NCBI GenBank assembly: GCA_002633025.1
Contig: NMRB01000373.1
Span: forward strand, 224,199-288,198
Length of the DNA: 64,000 nucleotides
Reading direction: 5' to 3'
Source of the DNA: Notospermus geniculatus
Lineage: Eukaryota; Nemertea; Pilidiophora; Heteronemertea; Lineidae
Below, one piece after another: positions 46,073 to 57,412 of this stretch. Every line of letters begins with the position of its first letter. Within the stretch, counting starts at the first letter, position 1. Made by a program: the position numbers and the translations under genes. The notes below the pieces were generated by a model. The model was not told where the DNA came from and ran no database searches. It saw only the letters and a list, made by a program, of their open reading frames with translations.

Positions 46073-46848
46073 GAGGTCGGTATGGTTCCCAACGAAAGAA
46101 CGTTTTAGAAAACTTACGATCTACATGTATGCCATAACTTTGAAACCGATCATAGCCTAGACCAGTTTTGACGAAAAAGAAAAATATTACATGTATATAC
46201 AGAATACAGAAAATCTTGAAAGACTAGACACCTATCGCGTGTGCATTCGCTAGAAGCTGTGACTGAATGCTTTCCATTAAATGTGCACTTGAAACGCCAT
46301 AGGTTTTCGTTTGAAAGTTCTGACTGATTTTTTCCATGGCCCCGGTGACGAGGTTTCTGTAAAATTTCAGTATTTGATTGGTTTATAAATTTTGATGAAA
46401 TGGCCACAAGCAGTGAAGAGTTAAATGAATGATACGTGAAAATGAACTCGAGCCGGTCGTACGGGAAACTGACGGGAAAATTCGAAACTAAAGAAAAAAA
46501 CAAGAGAAGAAAGTCTTGCTTAACTTTACTCCAAAGCAGCCTACTTCAATCAAGATACGGGATATCGTCCCCAGTTATTGGTCTCCCTACATTTTGGAGA
46601 AGACTAGAGCAATAAAGTCTGTAATTCCAGTCGATTAGGAGTTAATTTCCTTAGCATACGCATGTAGCGGAATTGATCCAGGAAAGGAGAAGTGGAATTA
46701 GCATTGGTCACTCATGTCGGTGTGGTCGTACAGCGGGTGTATTGGTGGTAAGCTCGCCTCACCGATAACCACCAACTGGCTGCTGTCAAAGAGATTCTCT
46801 TCTCAACTAGACTCGTGTCTAGTTCATGCAATGAAAATTTAATATTTC

Positions 46849-47015
46849 ACCAAATTCACAGTTGTCAAGTCGCAGAGACCTGGCTTTGCCACTGGGATCT
46901 AGCGCCTCCAACATGTCATAGCGTCCATGTTAGGATGTCGATTCGAAGATGAACAACCTGATGTGTGGTCAGCAATGCCGACCTTCACCAACAAGAGGAG
47001 CTTGGCACAATTTAA
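46849..47015 (+). mobile_element. MITE (CACCAAAWTCGCAGTTG family), truncated, D4b copy
   Basis: Counterpart of 44763-44945 with a 7-base deletion near 46920. Confidence 0.75.
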
Positions 47016-47148
47016 ATGTTGTAAAAAACTAAAGTAATGATGTAGAGAATTCTGTTAGCTGTCAGCTCGAAATTCACCCGAACCACTCCCCATCCCCCAC
47101 TCCCCCCCCCCCCCCCCCNGTGGGTCCGGAATCATTGTCAAGGCGTGA

Positions 47149-50100
47149 CATGATGCGTGGAAGTGCCATGATGATACCAAAATATTATAACGCAATGAAA
47201 ACCCAACATATCTCTCTTCGTTGACGTGCAAGAGAATCTTGGAACCACCGGCTATATTTCCGATGAACTAGGACCTCTTCCTACCATTTCCTGCCTTGCA
47301 CATGTTCTTGTAAGTTAGAAAGCAACCCACGTACCAAACATCATCCCTCCTGATATCTATCGCTTCCATAAGCTGCCTAAGTCGAATTAGCAGCGTCCCG
47401 ACGTAAGCAGAATAATAATGCACCACATCCTTGCCTTACAGTAGCAACTTCCAAATTCAATTGGACGGCTCTGTTCACCCAAGGAATATATCTGTGTGTC
47501 TGGCAAGTCCATTCGGGGGCAGGTTCAGTGTGTTCCTACACGTTATCTCTTTTCCGTTCTTCCCCGGCGCATATCATATGGGCGTGATGCAGAAGAGCAA
47601 ACAGATATATCGGTCTCCCCTGATGTCCATAAGAGACTTTGCAGACTGTTTGAATGGGACTTTCTGACAATCCGCAATGTCCTGTGTTTAACATGGTAGC
47701 AGAGCGTAGTTGGTGTTCGTCCTTGATTTCGTACATGTGTGTGCATTTGCCGTCATAGGCTACGTAATTTTATCTTCCTGCCATCCACTCCCTGGGATTT
47801 CAACGACACATAGAAAAATAACTGGCATGATTGGACACTACCAGCACTACCAGTAGCCTACATACATGTATAATGGCTAGGCCCCGTGAGCACCTGCTGC
47901 CTGTCAGTGCCACGATGTCGAGAGACCCCAGATTATAACTTGTAAACATGGTTTCTTCGGTATATAATTAACTTAAACCATCTGATGACAACCAGGAACC
48001 CCAAGGCTGTTGCATGCTTTTCAAGGTTGTTACATGCTGGATGGCACTTGACTTGGTGATTTTTCTATGGACCATTTGCAATTTCTCGATACTAGTGCCA
48101 CAAACTTGGACAAAATGCCCACTCACAGGAAAGTCTGTGGTGGCTTGGAGCAGCACTTAACATGCACAAGCCGCCTGAGAGCAACGTCCCCTTTCTCTCG
48201 TATTGAAGAGTTTGCTGTGAAGAAGCAACTGCCCCTCGTCCTTTATTTCCATCTAAATATGCTTCCATGATCTAATAGGAAATGGTACATTTGTTCGAAA
48301 AAAATGTAGAACGAGTGAATACACTGTCTAGACGTAAAAAATAATCCTAGTGCCCACATTCACTATGTTTAAATTGCGCTCGAGATCACAGAAGCCGTTT
48401 TGTGTTGAACAAAACCATCTCATCGACGTCTGGCCAAGACTGATGTTTCGAGTTGCAGAGAATGTACTAGTATTTTCGTTTGTTGAGTATACGAAAACAT
48501 TTTCTCGCGTAGCGGCGATTAGCTAGTCTCAGCCAATCGATACAAGTGCAAATATGATGAAAGAACAAGGATCTGAAAGGCGTCCTCCGCCTTTACTCTT
48601 GTACTGAATGAAAAAAAATATTTCAAAGCAAGATAGAATGGCTTTTGAAAAAAAAACCTTTTTTCCACGCCAGGCAGCCAGGCTCTTGAAATAAGCTTTC
48701 GCTTTAGATATTGCTATTGGGCAAATCTATATGATTCAGCCTTCCCCTTCGCCTTAGTGGTTGCATTATAGAATTATTGTCATATTTTCTTAAGCAACGT
48801 GCATTACATTTATTGAAATATAACCCTTCCCCCCATGTATACCCCCACACGTACTTTAGTACAATGATATGACCTGAAAAATAGCCTAAAACGTAGATCC
48901 TGCAACCTGCCGTTTGCTGTCCAGCGGCACAAGATGTTAAATAAAAAGAAATTCTATTAACCTAACCCCAAAATACGAATATCCTGTAAAATGAAGCTTT
49001 ATTGTGGAAAATAGTGGACCAGACTGAAGGCGGCGTCTGAAAAAAAGGCGTTAGTTTATGCCCTTGGTTGGCCTACACGCCAAACGTTCATCAAAATATG
49101 CTGAGAATGCAAAATAAAGGGTTACATGTTGGTCTATAAATTTAAGCCGCAGGCTCCAGGATCAGGATTTTAAAAAAATCGTATGAAAAATTTGACGGTA
49201 TGGGGTGGGCATTAACGATATCTTATGAAATACTCCCCTATCTCATACGCCTACTCTGAAAATAACTGCTTTTAATGTGGTAATGCGCTGTGGTAACATC
49301 GTTAAAATGATCTACAAACTGCCTGAAAGCGTTTTCACATTCAAGCAATAACACAGCATCTTGTGAAACCTCATCATACTCGTCGCGCAGAAAGAAAACA
49401 CCGATTATTTTTCCTTTGAATAATATCAGTGAACCATAAAGTAATTAGTGAACCCTATGATCATGTTATCTCTGCCGAATACACCCACGCGTCTTCATCT
49501 GTCTTAGTAAGAGGGATTTCTTCATTGCACTGCAGTTTTGAATCAATTTAATTTTTATGTTTCAGTTCACGATCATATGGTGAGGTGGTGGTCATGATTG
49601 ACGTTGGGGAGTCATCAGGTCTCGGTGTCTGGTATTATGGCTAGCTCCTGTACAGAATAGTACTTAACAGAGTGTTGCCATCGTCGCACCTGTTAGTGTC
49701 ATCTGATAGGATAACGTGTAGTGTGCTAATGCCAGCATTTTTTATTCGGGCGAGGGAACACCGTGTTGAAATATAGAATCAAGGTCGTATTGTTTGACGA
49801 GAGATTAAACTACAGTGTATGAAGTATAAAATTATTAAAACCATGACCGCGGATTAAGACCGTACATGACAGACTATGTAACTCGGTCCTGGGGTTACCA
49901 TTCCTTTCACAGCTGTACTTCGGACTCTATGAACGAAAATAACGTTTACAATTCTATCAACGTCTATTAGGCGTTACTGTACCTTCCCAAGCCGTTAACT
50001 CTACCATTAGCCAATTGACAGTAGGGGCTATTGTCTTTGTTGATTTACGGGAGGGGATAATGAGATGGGATTAATTAGGGAACACAGGGATGAACATTAA

Positions 50101-50259
50101 GACAGAATGATATACCATCATAGCTATAGGGTGCAGTAATCGCATAATTTAGACGGTGATCGTTAGATGAAGTAGAAGATGCTCTTTTCGGATGGCTCAA
50201 TCGAAGACAGCATAAAATTATTCATTTTACCTATCTCTTTATCATAACCACATGACATA
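47149..50259. other. 3.1 kb single-copy stretch, nothing recognised
   Basis: AT-leaning sequence. No ATG frame exceeds about 80 codons, and none has a recognisable motif or convincing splice context. No RNA or repeat family was seen. Confidence 0.4.
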
Positions 50260-50588
50260 CACCAAAATCGCTCTTGCAGGGTCGTCAGGGCCCACATTCA
50301 TAAAATCTTACTAGGCTTAGTTAATTGCTAAAGTGCCCAGTTTGTACAGGCCAGTGGATGTATGCAACTAACAACCAACTAATCTAGCAAGGTTTTATGA
50401 ATATCGGCCCTGGTGTGCCACTGGGATCGAGCTCCTCCAACATGGTCATATCAAAAGCGTCAGTGTCAGGACTTCGATTCGGAGATATCAACAGCCTGCT
50501 GTGTGGTCAGCAATGCCGACCATCGTCAACAGGAGAAGCTGGACCCCGGCATCCAGACCTCTGTGACCTTGCAACTGCGATTTTGGTT
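50260..50588 (+). mobile_element. MITE (CACCAAAWTCGCAGTTG family) with a second MITE nested inside
   Basis: Left CACCAAAATCGCTCTTGCAG and right CTTGCAACTGCGATTTTGGT are inverted. The body shares GCCACTGGGATCGAGCTCCT, CTCCAACATGG and GGTCAGCAATGCCGACC with the other copies. A foreign element occupies 50286-50412. Confidence 0.82.
50286..50412. mobile_element. 127 bp MITE (GGGCCNNTATTCATAAAA family), nested
   Basis: Left CAGGGCCCACATTCATAAAA and right TTTTATGAATATCGGCCCTG are inverted, with CTTACTAG and CTAGCAAG as an inner continuation. It interrupts the left part of the host element. It has the same ends as 3062-3173. Confidence 0.82.
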
Positions 50589-51886
50589 TGTCAATTCGAA
50601 GGTCTTTCATGTTGATATATACCTTAGAAACGGGACAAATCGCAGTTGCCTACTTGTTTAACTTAAATCGTATCATCATTCCCAGGAGAGCTGTTTTCAT
50701 CCGGACTCCTTTCACTCTGGTATATTTTCGTGTCATCGATTTTCGTATAGCAGGTAGCGTTCCAGTCAGTTACTGCACGCCATAACTATGTTCGGCCTCC
50801 GTAGAGAACCCATTACCATGTTGGGCAATGAATATTCCTCAGCAAAAACCAATGAACACATTTTAAGAGTCGTGTTAACCTGACTCTTCCGATCTGCTGC
50901 GGTGACTGCTTATTCCTTTGGGCCATGTTCGCTTTCTGTAGTTTCGTTTCAGTTTCCGTAACTTTGGTCTCAGTTTTCGAGTTCATCTCTTTGTTGCCAA
51001 AAGAGTCTCTGGTGATATTCCTGGATAGACGATAAGCTACTGGCATAGCCTACCATAACAAAATATTAGTAAAAGTAAAGTTACACCATCGAAAAACAAT
51101 CTGACAGATCTTCGCTTTGATTGCTTCTACTGTGTGTGGGTGTTACCAAAAATACTGCATATGGTCTTTTCTGTTTTTGGTGTTGCGCATAAAGTCTAGT
51201 ATGATTTTACTTCAGGTTTGTACACAATCTTCCAATCACCTCTCAGAATAATTACCAGTTTGGCCACTTTTCTCAGCTCCATTGCTTGTTCCCCGACAAG
51301 TAAACTGACCAGTTCTGAAACTTGTTCTGAGACGTGCAATGCATTTGTACAGCAGATAGAAGTAAAAGCACAGTTTTTATTCATACCACCCATGTCTGGT
51401 GCGCTTAAAGCAATCAGACTATTTGATCTTGGCTAAAAGTCACCTGTGAATGGTGGTTATTAAGTCAAGTTCTCTGATGAGCAGACGCGATTCTTTCCTT
51501 CTACACGGTTCCTGATATAACCCATTCATGCTTGCCTCCTAATCCCACTTAGTTTCAACACCATTAGAAACCACCCGAGACTCTTTATCCAATCCACTGC
51601 GACAAGGTCAAAGATGGAGTGGATATGCGGCGCTTGACTTGTCGGGATGCGAGATGAGAATAATTCAAGAGGTCTGGGGCAGCTACTGCTGTATTGACTC
51701 CGAGTAAACATTAGTGTCTGGAATTGAATAGAAATCTTTGCCGGCAAGTTAGTGGCAATTTCTTTGCCGACTTTTTCGGCACTGATGTGCATGAAAGTGC
51801 AAGGAATGTAGGGAACACATTCTATAGTTCTAGGTTTATAGTATGAGGACATAGAATATGAAACTTAGAGTCGAGACAGAATATCG
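50589..51886. other. Single-copy stretch, nothing recognised
   Basis: No gene, RNA or repeat recognised. A minus-strand frame at 50813-51046 is threonine/glutamate/lysine-rich and unsupported. Confidence 0.35.
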
Positions 51887-52136
51887 GAATGTCCTAATAG
51901 CCTCGTGGTTGTCACGTTCGCTCAGCGAGCGGCAGGTCCAGGGTTCGAATCCAGCCCGGGTAATTTGGGTACTGATCTCTGGCTCTTCACGCCCGTCGTA
52001 TGGGACAGTAAACCGTGTTGCCTTGTACCTTTGCAAGGCAGGTAAACGATTCCATCCGTATGACGAACATGAGTAGCATGAGATGGCCTCTTCTATTAAA
52101 AAGGGCCAATAATGCTTTGGCATCGGCCCTCATTGG
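51887..52136 (+). mobile_element. tRNA-headed SINE, first of a fused pair
   Basis: A-box-like AATAGCCTCGTGGTTG, B box GGTTCGAATCC (51943-51953), and a body with GTATGGGACAGTAAACCG, ACATGAGTAGCATGAGATGG and GGGCCAATAATGC. It is more diverged from the D4 SINEs than they are from each other. Confidence 0.83.
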
Positions 52137-52318
52137 GGCAGTACACCTCGGTGCCTTGTACGTACATGTACCTTGTACCTTTGCCTTGCAAGGACAAGCA
52201 AAAGACCCCATCCAAGTGAGGAACATGAGTTGCTTGAGATATGGCCTCTTCCATATTTACCAGGGCCAATAATGGCTTCGGCCCTCATGAAAAAAATCAA
52301 ATACCGGTACTGAATATT
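52137..52318 (+). mobile_element. Headless second SINE body fused to the first
   Basis: Repeats the body only: GGGGCAGTACACCTCGGTGC, then GACAAGCAAAAGACCCCATC, AACATGAGTTGCTTGAGATA, GGGCCAATAATGGCTTCGGC. There is no tRNA-like head. It is either a 5'-truncated insertion or an internal duplication, comparable to the triplicated block at 11341-11520. Confidence 0.8.
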
Positions 52319-53517
52319 GGCAATCGTCTTGGAAGAATTGTTCTTACCAAGCATGCCCCCGAATAGGGACATTTTTCAATCTTCTGAACAGAATGAGACA
52401 AACGATACTTGATCATCAACGTTGGCTATTTCTAGAGAAGTCAATCGCTTGCGAGGATGAAGCGTCTGTTGGTGACTGTTGATCTCGGTGGTGTCTGTTA
52501 GGTAGAATAATAGCCAGATCCATTAGCGGTTAATGGTCTTTGCTTGGTTGGGTATTCTCCTATAATGTTACCACTCACATAGGCCAGGATGAAATCTGAA
52601 CGCTGTGTCTGGCTGCTGATTTACTCGGGTTTGGTGATCGACGATGGTAAAGTCAATGGTTTTGCTACACAACCAGACATGCCAGTAGACGAATCCCAAA
52701 TTTCTCGTTTTCTAACGTCATACGCTGAAAGTCGCTCTTGCAGCAGGCGATATTTGTGGCACCAACCATCTCCTGAAATACATTACGTCATGGAAATGAA
52801 GTTCAATTTCGTATTTCGTACTTCGTCAGATTTGCGAAACCTCACTATTTACTTTTACTAGGGGGCGAATCGGGGAAGGGCGAAAAGGGAGTAAACCGGA
52901 GTTGGACTCGGTCCGGAAGCCCATAGGTCTGAAAGGATCAAGTGATGCGCTGAAGAGCTGCTCCTTGAGTTCCACAGAAAGGTTTCTTTGGAGACTTGGG
53001 TCGATATGTGAAGCACTTGTGGGGAGTGTTCATGTACTAGGCATTCGGCACTATTAAAAGACGCACCGAAAGTCAACACGGTGGGATTTTTTTGAGATTT
53101 TTAAGTCAACACTGCACTCAATTAAAATCAATCACTTCATTTCCTCTTCGTTTGTTCCCTGCTTGACCTCGTAAGTTCTTGGGAGGAATTCGAACCGAAT
53201 GAAATTCCCTAGTGCTGTTTACTTAATCTTGCGAACTGTTTACCATCAATTCAGACACGTTTTTCCAGAGGGCATCGTTCGGACAGCCTCACAAACATCT
53301 CGAGCTGGTTTTTATCGGCATTATTTGAATGTTTGCACCTGTTCGTTGGAGATGCCTCGAATAGCGTCTTTGAGAGAAACGCATCAACTTTTTATCAAGT
53401 TCATTCGAAATAAATTTTTCTTGGTCTGCCCAAGAGTCAGATACCTTACTTATATATGATCTCTTAACGCTCTTCTCTTTCTGCTTCTTTATTGTTTTTG
53501 TATCAGCGCTTTGCCCT
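52319..53517. other. Single-copy stretch, no firm gene
   Basis: An ATG frame at 52589-52861 begins with a short hydrophobic stretch (CVWLLIYSGLV) preceded by 'ccagg' and followed by a possible donor ATGGTAAAG at 52645-52653. It could be a signal-peptide exon, but nothing else supports it. Otherwise nothing recognised. Confidence 0.3.
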
Positions 53518-53618
53518 GGTAGGGTAAAGGGGTACAATTCTAGCCCCTGAGTGTAAAAATGGCCAGCACTGCATGGAGATGTATACTCAGGGACTAGAAT
53601 TGTACCACTTTACCCTAC
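53518..53618. mobile_element. ~100 bp MITE or hairpin (TAGGGTAAAGGGGTACAATT)
   Basis: Arms of about 33 bases (TAGGGTAAAGGGGTACAATT and onwards to CCCTGAGT) are inverted around a ~35-base loop, ending GTACCACTTTACCCTA. Confidence 0.8.
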
Positions 53619-55843
53619 ATGTATATGAACTTGCATCTACCCCAGTCTCGGGAGAAACCTTTCTGGAGAACCTAAGGCGTAGTCCATCCCATCCATGACG
53701 CAGATTTTCTCACCGACTTCTAAAAAAATCAAAATTACTGTAGCATCAACGATGTATGAGCTGGCAGGCGTTTGAAACTGTGATAAAAATTAATCTCGCA
53801 TCCCAAACGCCATACTCTTATTTGACAATATTGAGATATGGCGTGAGGCATCGAGCATTCTGAATTTGATCTGCCTGTCTTCGAGTTGGGGAAAGGGCCA
53901 GAGTGTTCCCTCAAGGTGGCTCTTGGCATCAAGCAGCAGTTTAGATGAGATAGTCCAGTCCAGTACAACCTGTTGGCAATACAACTAAAATACTATAACT
54001 GCATATTGTAATCGTCTAATATTGTTAAAGACCCAATAATGAGCAATATAACCCTCGACTAACTTGGTAGTAAAAATATCTTCAAGTTGTTAGCAAGAGC
54101 TCGTTGACGAATGTAAATACTAGTGGTGGTCAGAAATCCCCAATTTTGTCGATAAAAACCGGAATAAAATTCTCCTGTTTTCCTACTGACTGACAGCTTC
54201 TTGGCGCAGCTTGCCGACATGTGCTTTCCTTATGGATTTTATCAAGAACGGCAGGTTATCGAGGTTGTAAAAAAACAGGCTACCTATTCTCGCTACATTG
54301 ATTCGGTAAAGGATCGCCGCTGGGAATATCATGTTGGAGGTCTTTGAAAAATGTTGGTGGTTTTAGGTTCTCTTATTATTATTTGAATATGATTCAAGTG
54401 GTCAGAGATATCATGATCCATTCGCAATAAAGCCGGTGTAACATCAGTCAGTGGTCCCCGTTTTCAGGGGTTTGATTTTTGACGGCTTGTGTCACCACAA
54501 ATTTCCGTTGTGAGTGGTCATTGCCGGCCACCGCACACTTGGCCATTTTTCGGGCGCGGAAATTGCCCGTGATATGAGCAACGAAAGTGGCGAAGTTTGC
54601 TGCCAGCTTATCTACATATTTGGACGAAATAACTTAGGGTAATTAAAACCAAACTGAAGTCACATGCCAAGGGAATTACGAAACCGTGTTGGTTTGCTGT
54701 ATTGGCCGGGGGCCCAAGGTACGTACAGAAAGGTGTGCACCAATGCACTTGGCATATAGCCACCTTCTATTTGTTTGGGTTTTACAACCACTTGACACCG
54801 TATCAGTCACATGCAACGTCATCACCATTGATGAAATTTTCTACATATTTCTCTCACCATATCTAGAGGGGGACCGAACCCGTGATTTTTTCTGAAGAGC
54901 TTTTTTCAACAATGAAGCGTGGCTGGTGACGTGATATTGCAAAACGGCGTTCCGTATTCTGAACTTTAGGTGTGCGGAACAGCAGGTCAATGAGGAAAAC
55001 CAAAGCAGTGCTGAAGTACCTGATGGTTTACTTTTGGAGAACCAAAATATACCTACTTCAGATGCGACCTACATGGAGAATTCGATAAATAATCGGAAAT
55101 CATTCATGTGATCACCCTATATGATGGGAAAACCGAAAATATCACTGCATTCTGCTATATAGCTAGCGTTCGATCACAATGTTTATAAACACGGGAAATT
55201 TGCATGCCGGATTTCTGTGGGAAGAGACGAGTGTTTTGGAGTTGATGTCGATTTTCTGCTGTTTGAGACTTGAAAGGTGGGGACTCCGAACATAAACTGA
55301 TTCTTACTGGAACTAGGCGATTGTACTTATCTCATGCCTGAACGAAGGATAGATGTGTCGAGTTGTACCAACTCCATCTTGGTCCATTTGGCTTTCATTT
55401 ATCCGTCCGCCCTCGGCCTAAGCACACGCCCTGCTACTGGGCGAAGGGGTTCCATAACGGTACGTAGCCGGAGTGCCTAGGGCCTGAAGACACATACCCC
55501 TATATCATCTAAATATCTCGAAAATTTGCTGTTGCATGACATTCCGAATTCAGGACTTGTACTGCCGTACTGCTTCTTCACCAGAAAAAATGGTGAATTT
55601 CTCACTGGCAACCCCCGCGGGGTCGTTTGCTGAGGAATGTATCACGGTGCTTGTAACTGTCGTGTTAACTCCACTCTTAACAGAATTCCTTCACCCGTAT
55701 CATGCTTGCCACTACATACCAGATCAAACTACTTGTATTATCCGCATTCCGTGTTATCTACTTGGCAGAAACACCGATGGACAAATTTCAATGTTTTTAT
55801 CAGTTGAGGAAGTGATGGCTATATTTCACCACCTGTGTGCCAG
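53619..55843. other. 2.2 kb single-copy stretch, nothing firm
   Basis: No recognised gene. A 165-codon ATG frame (55536-56033, +) has a hydrophobic middle, but its last third is the MITE at 55844. No family match or splice signal makes it credible. Confidence 0.35.
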
Positions 55844-56172
55844 TAAAGCTAGGAACCCACCATTGATTTTCAAGCTGATTTTGCGTTGCGACTTGCTTTG
55901 CAACTGGGCACTCTTGATCGCCGTAGTGGACTCGCTAGACGTCGCGTTGCGACTTGCTTTGCAACCTGCTACCTGCTACCTACGATCGCAAGGAACTGAC
56001 ACCGGTCGCCAGCCGATTGCCGACTCAGATTGACCACATCTTCGCCATTGGTGGAAATCACGTCTAGCGAGTCCACTACGGCGATCGAGTGCCAGGATGC
56101 AACGCAACCAAGTTGCAAAGCAAGTAGCAAAGCAAAATCAGGTTGAAAATCAATGGTGGGTTCCTAGCTTTA
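55844..56172. mobile_element. MITE (TAAAGCTAGGAACCCACC family), best-preserved copy
   Basis: Left TAAAGCTAGGAACCCACCAT and right ATGGTGGGTTCCTAGCTTTA form a near-perfect inverted pair, continuing through GATTTTCAACCTGATTTTGC-like sequence. The ends and centre match 8696-8946. An internal ~60 bp repeat (GTTGCGACTTGCTTTGCAAC twice, 55894 and 55946) explains its greater length. Confidence 0.92.
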
Positions 56173-56345
56173 GAAAGAACGTTATCGCTGCTTATGTTCG
56201 GCAAAAGATGGCCTCTTATACTACATGTAATTGCTGAAACAAGGACTTCCAATGAAAATGCAGGCCTACTTACAATAACGGCTAAAGTAATTATTGACAT
56301 CACCTTTACCCTTGATCAACTGCAGTCCACGACGTGTTGAAATTA

Positions 56346-56564
56346 CACCAAAATCGCAGTTGTAAGGTCACAGACAGAGGTCCAGCATTCCCAGGGGCCA
56401 GCTTCGCATGTTGGATAGTCTGATAGTCGGCATTGCTGACCACACAGCAGACTTGATATCTTCGAATCGACGTCCTGACACCGACGATTTTGATATGATG
56501 TTGGCGGAGCCAGATCCCAGTGGCAAAGCCAGGTCTCTGGTACCTTACAATTGCAAGTTTGGTG
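56346..56564 (-). mobile_element. 219 bp MITE (CACCAAAWTCGCAGTTG family), complete copy with TA borders
   Basis: CACCAAAATCGCAGTTGTAA on the left and CTTACAATTGCAAGTTTGGTG on the right are inverted, flanked by TA on both sides, in keeping with a Tc1/mariner-type target. Reversed relative to 44763, 46849 and 50260. Confidence 0.87.
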
Positions 56565-56565
56565 T

Positions 56566-57104
56566 ATTCTCTCAGTGATATTAAGTGTATTACAGAACAA
56601 ATTATTTTGAAGAGCAAAGCCAGACGTACTTAGTGAATGAATTTCAACACCCACATAAATACTGTGTAAGAATGATGACACTAAGAAGATACCCTAGTAT
56701 CATAACCACTTGAAAAACTACTCAAGGCATTCCAATAAGGTTGAATGAGTTGTTGATCTGGGTTCCTTATCTTCAACGTAGCATAAGAGGAATGTTTGCG
56801 TTCTATTTATGATGTTACTTGCAATAATGGTAAATTGACCAATGTTCTCAGTTACATTTTTCATAAACTAGCGCGGATGGATAGTTGGCGAAACTGATTG
56901 CTTGCCCTCGTATGATTCCAAGCCTCCTTTTGCCGTCGACGTACAGTAGAGCCGATTTGTATACGGCAAGGCATTTTTAAGGCGAATACTTTGCCAGGTT
57001 CCCTTTCACAACGTAATAGCAAAGGCGGCAACAGATGTCACTTTCACTTGAACCTGTACTATTTTTACTCATTTCTGTTAAAAAAGCAGTTGGTAAAGAG
57101 AAGA
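56566..57104. other. Presumed upstream flank or intron of the peptide gene
   Basis: No repeat or coding signal recognised. If the acceptor at 57411-57412 is used, this stretch and the minisatellite behind it lie in an intron or promoter region of the downstream gene. Confidence 0.3.
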
Positions 57105-57370
57105 CGTCGTTGTTACAGAAGGCGACGTTATTGTTACAGACGAAGCCGTAATTGTTACAGACGAAGACGTAATTGTTATAGACGAAGACGTAATTGTTAT
57201 AGACGAAGACGTAATTGTTATAGACGAAGACGTAATTGTTACAGACGAAGACGTCATTGTTACAGACGAAGACGTCATTGTTACAGACGGAGACGTCATT
57301 GTTACAGAAGAAGACGTCATTGTTACAGACGAAAATGTCCTTGTTACAGAAGAGGACATCATTGTCACAT
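57105..57370 (+). repeat. 21 bp minisatellite (GACGAAGACGTAATTGTTAC)
   Basis: About twelve units of 21 bases. Three frames stay open on each strand because 21 is a multiple of three, giving an Arg/Tyr/Cys-rich pseudo-peptide on + and a Ser/Thr/Val one on -. Blocks of identical neighbours (TTATAG units, then TTACAG units) show recent expansion. It ends about 40 bases before the probable splice acceptor of the peptide gene. Confidence 0.92.
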
Positions 57371-57412
57371 CTGTTAGTATCTTAGATTAACCATATCCTC
57401 CTATCTTTTCAG

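Larger units (their letters stand above)
45056..47148 (+). repeat. ~2 kb tandem duplication, copy 2 (D4b)
   Basis: Directly adjacent to copy 1. It differs by a 172 bp MITE (45901-46072), a 24 bp duplication near 45239-45286, lack of the 120 bp duplication, and a longer poly-C run with one N (47101-47119). It ends TCAAGGCGTGA at 47148. Confidence 0.95.

Noticed and set aside
52589-52861. Possible signal-peptide exon (hydrophobic N-terminus, donor-like ATGGTAAAG)
   Set aside because: Only one weak hydrophobic run and a generic donor match; no partner exon or family.
55536-56033. 165-codon + frame
   Set aside because: Its final third is the inverted-repeat MITE at 55844, and the first part matches no family I know; expected by chance in 64 kb.
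56991-57377. 128-codon Arg/Cys/Tyr-rich repeat protein and its minus-strand Ser/Thr counterpart
   Set aside because: Both are readings of a 21 bp minisatellite; no start context or gene structure supports either.
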